The notes beneath the pieces were generated by a model. That model saw only the letters and a list, made by a program, of their open reading frames with translations, was not told the origin of the DNA and searched no databases. Below are positions 4,855 through 6,830 of a stretch of DNA of 6,830 bases, one piece after another. Each line of letters starts with the position of its first letter. Within the stretch, counting starts at the first letter, position 1. A program made the translations under genes and the position numbers. The DNA comes from Methanomicrobiales archaeon (GTDB lineage: Archaea; Halobacteriota; Methanomicrobia; Methanomicrobiales; JACTUA01). Location of the stretch: contig JAJRCY010000046.1 of the NCBI GenBank assembly GCA_028678715.1, forward strand, positions 1 to 6,830, written 5' to 3'.

Positions 4855-4996
4855 TGCCCCACTTCGTTCTGGAGAGAGAGCAGCGAGGGAGGGAAAGAGA
4901 TACTACAAGAAACTAGCGGTATGAAAGGTCCCATGTTCCCGGCATGGGAGTCGGGAAGGATGCGGATAGTTCTGTCTCCATCTTCAGCCGCGGGGG

Positions 4997-6169
4997 TCAG
5001 CGGTCCTTCTTCTTCCGCTTCTTCCCCATGAAGTCCTTGAAGAACCCCCCGGATTCCGGGACCTTCTTCCCTTCCCTCTCCAGCAGGCGGTGGTAGAGTT
5101 CCCGCTCCTCATCAGTCAGGTGTTTCGGGACCGCGAGCTTGACCCGGACCTTCATGTCTCCGTGGCGGCCTCTCCTCTTCACGCCCTCCCCCTGCACCCG
5201 GATCACGGCGTTATGCTGGGTCCCCGGGGGGACGTGGATCTCGATGCGGCGGTGGTCGATGGTCTCCACCTCCACCGGTGATCCGATCACCGCATGGGCC
5301 GGCGAGATCTGGATCGCGGTCTCCAGGTCGTCGCCGTCCCGGATGAACCGGTCGTGGGGGAGCACGGCCACGTCGATGAAGAGGTCGCCGCTGGGAGCCC
5401 CGTACTCCCCGGCCTCGCCGAAGCCCTCCATCCGGAGCCGCATGCCCGTCTCGATGCCTGCCGGGATGTGGACCCGGATCTTCCGCTTCGCCCGGGTATG
5501 GCCGGTGCCCTTGCAGGAGGAGCACCGCTTCTCAGGGACCCTACCCTGCCCGCTGCATTCCGGGCAGGTGGACATCCGGACAAACTGTCCGAAGGCCGTG
5601 GAGGTCATCTGCCGGAACTGGCCGGTCCCGCCGCACCGGGGGCAGGTTACCACCTTCCCCGTCTCGCTGCCGCTGCCGCTGCAGGCAGGGCAGGGCTCGC
5701 TGTGGGATACCTCGATCTCCCGTTCCGTTCCTGCCACTGCCTCCTCCAGGGGTACCTGGAGGCGCATGAGGAGGTCGCTTCCGGACCGCGGCCCCCGGGC
5801 AGTACGCTGGAACCCACCGAATGCTCCCCCGCCGAAGAAGGTGTCAAAGATGTCCCCGAACCCCGAGAAGTCTGCCTGGAACCCGCCAAAGGGCCCCCCG
5901 CCGAACCCTCTGCCGGTGGATGACCCCCGGGAGGCGCTGGTGTAGGTGTCGTGGCCCATCCGGTCATACTGGGCCTTCCGGTCCGGGTCCGAGAGCACGC
6001 TGTAGGCCTGGTTGATCTCCTTGAACCGCTCCTCTGCCCCCGGCTCCTTGCAGACATCGGGATGGTGCTTCCGTGCCAGCGTGCGGTACGCCTTCCGGAT
6101 CTCGGTCCTGTCCGCGTTCCTGGGCACACCCAGGACCTGGTAGTAGTCGCCCGGTGCCATCCGTTTCAC
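4997..6169 (-). CDS. dnaJ: Molecular chaperone DnaJ (Hsp40)
   Basis: This 390-residue type I Hsp40 stimulates the ATPase of DnaK and hands it unfolded clients. In order: a J domain (~8-70) with HPD at 36-38; a Gly/Phe-rich linker (~82-120) with repeated GGF and FGGG; and a zinc domain with all four motifs, CPACSGSG (160-167), CPRCGGTG (176-183), CPECSGQG (202-209) and CSSCKGTG (216-223). Substrate-binding beta domains follow to ~347 and a Lys-rich tail ends in KKRKKKDR. Length is normal. The start is GTG 6169, with GGTGA ten bases upstream. In-frame ATG 6160 (MAPGDYYQVLGV) is a credible alternative lacking its own ribosome site. DnaK and GrpE are not adjacent upstream, where purH diverges instead. 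Archaeal dnaKJ genes are thought to be of bacterial origin. Confidence 0.96.
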   Translation of the reverse strand: MKRMAPGDYYQVLGVPRNADRTEIRKAYRTLARKHHPDVCKEPGAEERFKEINQAYSVLSDPDRKAQYDRMGHDTYTSASRGSSTGRGFGGGPFGGFQADFSGFGDIFDTFFGGGAFGGFQRTARGPRSGSDLLMRLQVPLEEAVAGTEREIEVSHSEPCPACSGSGSETGKVVTCPRCGGTGQFRQMTSTAFGQFVRMSTCPECSGQGRVPEKRCSSCKGTGHTRAKRKIRVHIPAGIETGMRLRMEGFGEAGEYGAPSGDLFIDVAVLPHDRFIRDGDDLETAIQISPAHAVIGSPVEVETIDHRRIEIHVPPGTQHNAVIRVQGEGVKRRGRHGDMKVRVKLAVPKHLTDEERELYHRLLEREGKKVPESGGFFKDFMGKKRKKKDR

Positions 6170-6565
6170 GTGCCGTCCTTCACCTTACCATCGCCATGGA
6201 CTGCCTTTTCGCCCATTGGTGGCGCTCGCCCACGAAAGAATCCATGCACGGGTGATACACTGCCCCGGTCAGGCATGTCATCCGCCATGCAGAGCAAGCG
6301 GTCTGTTTCCCATCAGTAATGGAAGAGGAGTTCTATATATGAGTATTGCCTTACCCAAGGGAAATCATCAACCGGAAAGCCCCGTTTCTTGCTATGGTGA
6401 CGATAGGGCATTCTAATGGATATTGAGCGGAAAAAATGGCTTTTCACAGGATATGGCGGCGGGAATCGCCGGGCTGCCCTGGGGGAGATCCGGAGGAACC
6501 GCGGGGGCCGCCCCTTGAGGCTGGCAAACCCCACCTATTATGACACCCCGGGTGAAGGGTTGGGT
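6170..6565. other. Divergent gap between dnaJ and purH
   Basis: About 400 bases separate the two starts. A symmetrical TATA-like CTATATATGAG (about 6333-6343) could serve either strand. Used leftward it gives dnaJ a leader of ~140 bases; used rightward it gives purH ~200 bases. A second box, TATTATG (6536-6542), lies 24-30 bases before the purH ATG. From 6416 to 6565 the plus strand has no stop in the purH frame (see findings), with GC-rich stretches of possible hairpin character at about 6450-6530. I see no tRNA or recognised riboswitch. Confidence 0.5.
6333..6343 (+). promoter_or_regulatory. Possible shared TATA box between dnaJ and purH
   Basis: CTATATATGAG reads as a TATA box on either strand. 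It is the strongest AT-rich promoter-like sequence in the gap. Which gene it serves is uncertain. Confidence 0.4.
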
Positions 6566-6830
6566 ATGCAGTGGGCACTCCTATCCGTCTGGGAGAAACG
6601 CGGCGTAACGGAACTGGGCCGTGCCCTCGTCCGGCACGGGGTAAGGATCCTCTCCTCAGGAGGCACCGGGAAAGCCCTCGCAGCTGCCGGGATCCCGTTC
6701 ACCGACGTTTCTACCTACACCGGGGCTCCGGAGATGATGGACGGCAGGGTGAAGACCCTCCACCCGAGGATCCACGGTGGACTCCTGGGCCGCCGCGGCA
6801 TCGACGATGCCGTCATGCAGGCCCACGGGA
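6566..6830 (+). CDS. purH: IMP cyclohydrolase / AICAR transformylase PurH, N-terminal part
   Basis: This is the first 88 residues of PurH, truncated by the window edge. PurH completes de novo IMP synthesis; its N-terminal domain is the cyclohydrolase. Starting at ATG 6566 the protein shows [18 protein letters not shown] (4-21), [15 protein letters not shown] (30-44), and [20 protein letters not shown] (48-67) followed by [10 protein letters not shown], the family-typical nucleotide-binding segments. GGTGA (6551-6555) serves as a ribosome site ten bases before the ATG. The same frame is open back to ATG 6416, which would add 50 residues not seen in normal PurH. Whether the C-terminal transformylase domain is present cannot be seen. 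Confidence 0.93.
   Translation, partial: MQWALLSVWEKRGVTELGRALVRHGVRILSSGGTGKALAAAGIPFTDVSTYTGAPEMMDGRVKTLHPRIHGGLLGRRGIDDAVMQAHG

Noticed and set aside
5139..5945. 268-codon plus-strand frame antisense to dnaJ
   Set aside because: Shadow of dnaJ; Pro/Ser/Arg-rich composition typical of the complementary strand of GC-rich coding DNA.
6440..6540. A structured RNA gene or riboswitch ahead of purH
   Set aside because: Several GC-rich short complements exist, but no consistent fold or known conserved motif could be recognised by eye.

Overview
The window looks like part of a GC-rich euryarchaeal methanogen chromosome, most likely order Methanomicrobiales (for example a Methanoculleus relative). 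This rests on gene content: a proteasome-activating nucleotidase, an archaeal-type DUF126 small subunit of phosphomevalonate dehydratase, and TATA-type promoters, together with high-GC codon use and GGTGA/GGAGG-type ribosome sites. The taxon is an inference; no rRNA or marker gene is present.

Layout. On the minus strand at the left edge is the small subunit of phosphomevalonate dehydratase (106-525). A second, truncated minus-strand reading frame overlaps its end (1-131). Divergent from these is the proteasomal AAA ATPase PAN (564-1730, +). A 468-bp non-coding stretch follows, holding a T-rich terminator and copy 1 of a dispersed repeat. Next come a small helical unknown protein (2199-2561, -), an AT-rich divergent promoter island, and a SAM methyltransferase (2814-3377, +) that converges on MsrB (3389-3883, -). 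Then follow a 57-residue two-helix membrane protein (3966-4139, -), a HEAT-repeat mini-protein (4225-4539, -), copy 2 of the repeat in inverse orientation, and dnaJ (4997-6169, -). After a ~400-bp gap comes the start of purH (6566 onward, +), which runs off the window.

Three genes concern protein quality: PAN (unfolding for the proteasome), DnaJ (Hsp40 co-chaperone) and MsrB (methionine sulfoxide repair). They are not one operon, and nothing shown proves co-regulation.

The most notable signal is an undescribed (to me) ~215-bp intergenic repeat. It is present twice, at 1824-2077 (+) and 4628-4845 (-), with a 91-bp core that differs at only about six positions. A 69-71-bp spacer and a GC-rich hairpin follow the core in both copies. 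Each copy lies just downstream of a protein-quality gene (PAN, DnaJ), in that gene's orientation, directly after a T-rich tract. It may be a mobile or RNA-forming repeat family. Other points of interest are paired 11-bp direct repeats 20 bp apart upstream of the small membrane-protein promoter, a palindrome around the TATA box of the 120-residue unknown, a 50-codon in-frame open extension ahead of purH, and a PAN tail ending Met-Phe-Arg instead of the usual HbYX.
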